Shown one piece after another: positions 61,806-64,000 of a stretch of 64,000 nt of DNA. The DNA lies in assembly GCA_965153355.1 (NCBI GenBank), contig OZ231128.1, positions 20,894,001 through 20,958,000 of the forward strand. Reading direction: 5' to 3'. The position numbers and the translations under genes were made by a program. Position 1 is the stretch's first letter. Each line of letters opens with the position of its first letter. The notes beneath the pieces were generated by a model. It did not search any database and was not told where the DNA came from. It saw only the letters and a program-made list of their open reading frames with translations. This DNA is from Flaccisagitta enflata. Lineage: Eukaryota > Chaetognatha > Sagittoidea > Aphragmophora.

Positions 61806-62283
61806 CTTTAGTAGGTTGTGCTTGTAGTTGAAGGAGAAGCAGGGCAGCGGCCCTGAAGGGGTTGATGACCTATGCTTTCACACATAGGGAAATTTCTCTC
61901 CTTCCTCCCTCCTCTTTCTCCTCCTCCTCTGTCCCCCTCCCTTCAAATCCCAGCTTCAAGACCAAATTCCCAGCCTTGAGGCCCAAATCCCAGCCCCCCG
62001 AGGCTCAAATCTTAGCCTCAAGGCCCAAATCCTAGCATCAAGGCCCAAATCTTAGCTGCTAGGCCCAAATCCTCAGCCTTGAGGCCCAAATCTCAGCCTT
62101 GAAGTCCAAATCCCAGCCAAAAGACCCAGATCCCAACCTTGAGGCTGAGATTTGGGCCTCCAGGCGGAGATCTGAGCCTTGAGGCTAGGTCTTGGGAGAA
62201 GTAGGAGAAGGAGAAGGAGAAAAAATTTCCCCTATGTGTGGAAGCATAACTAGGTTATCGACCTCCTTCAGGGCCGCTGCCCA
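61806..62283. mobile_element. Foldback element (GGGCAGCGGCCCC family, GATGACCTATG subfamily)
   Basis: An outer segment (CTGCTTTAGTAGGTTGTGC) is followed by GGGCAGCGGCCCTGAAGGGG and TTGATGACCTATGCTTTCAC at 61852. These are inverted at about 62222-62283. The interior has CCCAAATCCCAGCCTTGAGG repeats in palindromic order. Confidence 0.78.
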
Positions 62284-62393
62284 AAATGTGCAGCTCCCAC
62301 CACGCTTGATAGAAATGGCTGATAAGCAAGTGTACTACAGAGCAGAAACATAGGCAGTTTTTTTAATGTTTGGGCCACTTTTGCCTTTTTTTT

Positions 62394-62450
62394 GGCAGCG
62401 GCCCTGAAGGGGACGAAGTCCTGTAGAACAGAGGGGCGAACGTTAAAATT
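62394..62450 (+). mobile_element. Single end of the foldback family leading into TTAAC repeats
   Basis: GGCAGCGGCCCTGAAGGGGA, CGAAGTCCTGTAGAACAGAG, then CGAACGTTAAAA. The other end may be beyond 64000. Confidence 0.6.
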
Positions 62451-62689
62451 TTTTTAACAAGCTTTTAACAGGTTTTTAACGGTTTTTAACAGTTTTTAAC
62501 GGCGGGACCCTCTTTAATTTCTAGTAGGACCTGTTAAAAATCTGTTAAAAAATGGACTACTGTTTAAAACTGGGGCCCATTTTCAAATTTTACCTGCCGT
62601 TGAAAAAAGAAAAAAGAAATAGCTGTTAAAAACCAATTTCATGTTAAAATTGATTCCTTTTTAATGCACATTTTTGTTAAAAAAGCAGA

Positions 62690-63780
62690 TCCTTGTTAAA
62701 AAAGCTGACCACTGTGTAACAGGCAGATCCTTGTTAAAAAATCAAACCTTAGTTCTGTTAAAAAGTCAGACCCATGTTTGAAAAAGTCAGATCCATGTTA
62801 AAAAGTCAGACCCATGTTAAAAGTCAGACCCGACCCATGTTAAAAAGTCAGACCCATGTTAAAAAATCAGACCCATGTTAAAAAGTCAGACCCATGTTGA
62901 AAAGTCAGACCCATGTTAAAAAGTCAGACCCATGTTAAAAAGTCATATTTAACGTGTTAAAAACTCAAATTTAATGTGTTAAGAAGTCAAATTTAACATG
63001 TTAAAAAGTCAAATTTAACGTGTTAAAAAGTCAAATTTAGCGTGTTAAAAAGTCAAATTTAACGTGTTAAAATCAAGTTTAACGTGTTGAAATCAAATTT
63101 AACGTTTTAAAATCAAATTTAACATGTTAAAATCAAATTTAAGGTGTTAAAATCAAATTTAACATGTTAAAATCAAATTTAACGTGTTAAAATCAAATTT
63201 AACATGTTAAAATCAAATTTAACACGTTAAAATCAGATTTAACCTGTTAAAATCGAATTTAACGCGTTAAAATCAAATTTAACGCGATAAAATCGAATTT
63301 AACGCGTTAAAATCAAATTTAACGTGTTAAAATCAAATTTAACGTGTTAAAATCAAATTTAACGTGTTAAATTCAAATTTAACGTGTTAAAATCGGATTT
63401 AACCTGTTGAATTCGAATTGAACGCGTTAAAATCGAATTTAACGTGTTAAAATCGAATTTAACGTGTTAAAATCAAATTTAATGTGTTAAAATCAAATTT
63501 AACGTGTTAAAATCAAATTTAACATGTTAAAATCAAATTCAACGTGTTAAAATCAAATTTAACGTGTTAAAATCAAATTTAACGTGTATTAAAACTCTCA
63601 AATTTAACGTGTTAAAATCAAATTTAACGTGTTAAAATCAAATTTAACGTGTTAAAATCAAATTTAATGTGTTAAAATCAAATTTAACATGTTAAAATCA
63701 AATTTAACGTGTTAACATCAAATTTAATGTGTTAACATCATTTTAACGTATTGACATCAGTTTTATCGTGCTAAAATCAA
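62690..63780. repeat. Minisatellite arrays GTTAAAAAGTCAGACCCAT then ACGTGTTAAAATCAAATTTA
   Basis: A 19-bp unit (GTCAGACCCATGTTAAAAA) runs about 62755-62945. It changes into a 20-bp unit (ATCAAATTTAACGTGTTAAA), about 40 copies, to about 63780. Point variants (GCG, ATG, CTG for GTG) are scattered. The remaining 220 bp are related TTTTAACAG-rich DNA. Confidence 0.95.
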
Positions 63781-64000
63781 TTTTAACTTTTGAACTCTTT
63801 TTCACGTGTTAAAATGAATTTAACATGTTAAATTCATTTTTTGTTTTTAACAGCATGTTAAAAGTTTTAACGGCAGTGTAAAGGTTGTTAACAGCAGCAT
63901 TAGTTTTAACGTTCCCCTTTTTTAACGTGATGGTAATGTTAAAAACATTTTTAACAGTGTTTAACAGATATTTTTCAGTGGCGGGGTTTTAACTACGGAA

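Noticed and set aside
62690-63780. CRISPR-like or origin-like iteron array
   Set aside because: Contiguous 19-20-bp units with no spacers and no associated genes; minisatellite.

Overview
This is a eukaryotic window from an invertebrate animal. It carries spliceosomal genes with GT-AG introns, animal-specific proteins and very dense transposable-element DNA. The species cannot be fixed from the sequence. Four host genes are recognisable. (1) A very large minus-strand gene, 46316 down to 4706 and continuing off the left edge, is the 5' half of the MYCBP2/Highwire/RPM-1 (PHR-family) E3 ubiquitin ligase. I placed 25 exons whose reading-frame phases all agree (7284 nt, 2428 codons). They cover the RCC1-like repeats, a cysteine-rich region, the first PHR domain and part of the following helical region. 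(2) A compact two-exon ribosomal protein S25 gene, 47450-46846 (-), lies just upstream. (3) The last seven exons of an NPC1 (Niemann-Pick C1 sterol transporter) gene occupy 54950-50545 (-). (4) The first coding exon of a plasma-membrane Ca2+-ATPase (PMCA) is at 59661-60039 (+), and the gene runs off the right edge.

The introns and intergenic DNA are almost entirely repeats. Intron 13 of MYCBP2 (13905-30980, about 17 kb) holds several elements. There is a Jockey-superfamily-like LINE with an intact 1041-codon ORF2, itself nested in an inverted-repeat (foldback) element. There is a 1245-bp hAT-like MITE with a perfect 8-bp target duplication. There is a 5.8-kb LTR retrotransposon with two identical 398-bp LTRs that encodes a Gag-like protein and an unknown 277-codon ORF but no recognisable pol. 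There is also a second hAT-like MITE. Other introns carry long palindromic elements (32690-33270, 42730-43255, 43345-44319), nested MITEs (38297-39378), minisatellites and microsatellites.

Two repeat families recur across the window. One is a foldback family whose ends read GGGCAGCGGCCCCGAAGGGG, with about ten copies, several inserted into minisatellites. The other is a 150-200-bp family that starts with a GTCGCGGACACGCGAC hairpin, runs into TCCGTCGGTC repeats and ends CCGTGTATCCGGCCTTGTT.

Region by region: 1-171 is the end of a Gag-like or low-complexity ORF. 172-4705 is repeats. 4706-46316 is MYCBP2 with its repeat-filled introns. 46846-47450 is RPS25. 47673-50544 is repeats and AT-rich DNA. 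50545-54950 is NPC1. 54951-59660 is repeats and minisatellites. 59661-60039 is PMCA exon 1. 60040-64000 is intronic repeats, including a roughly 160-bp tandem array and a 20-bp minisatellite. The host genes do not form an operon or pathway; they are ordinary neighbours. All exon boundaries were inferred by eye from splice consensus, phase and remembered homology, with no alignment or transcript data.
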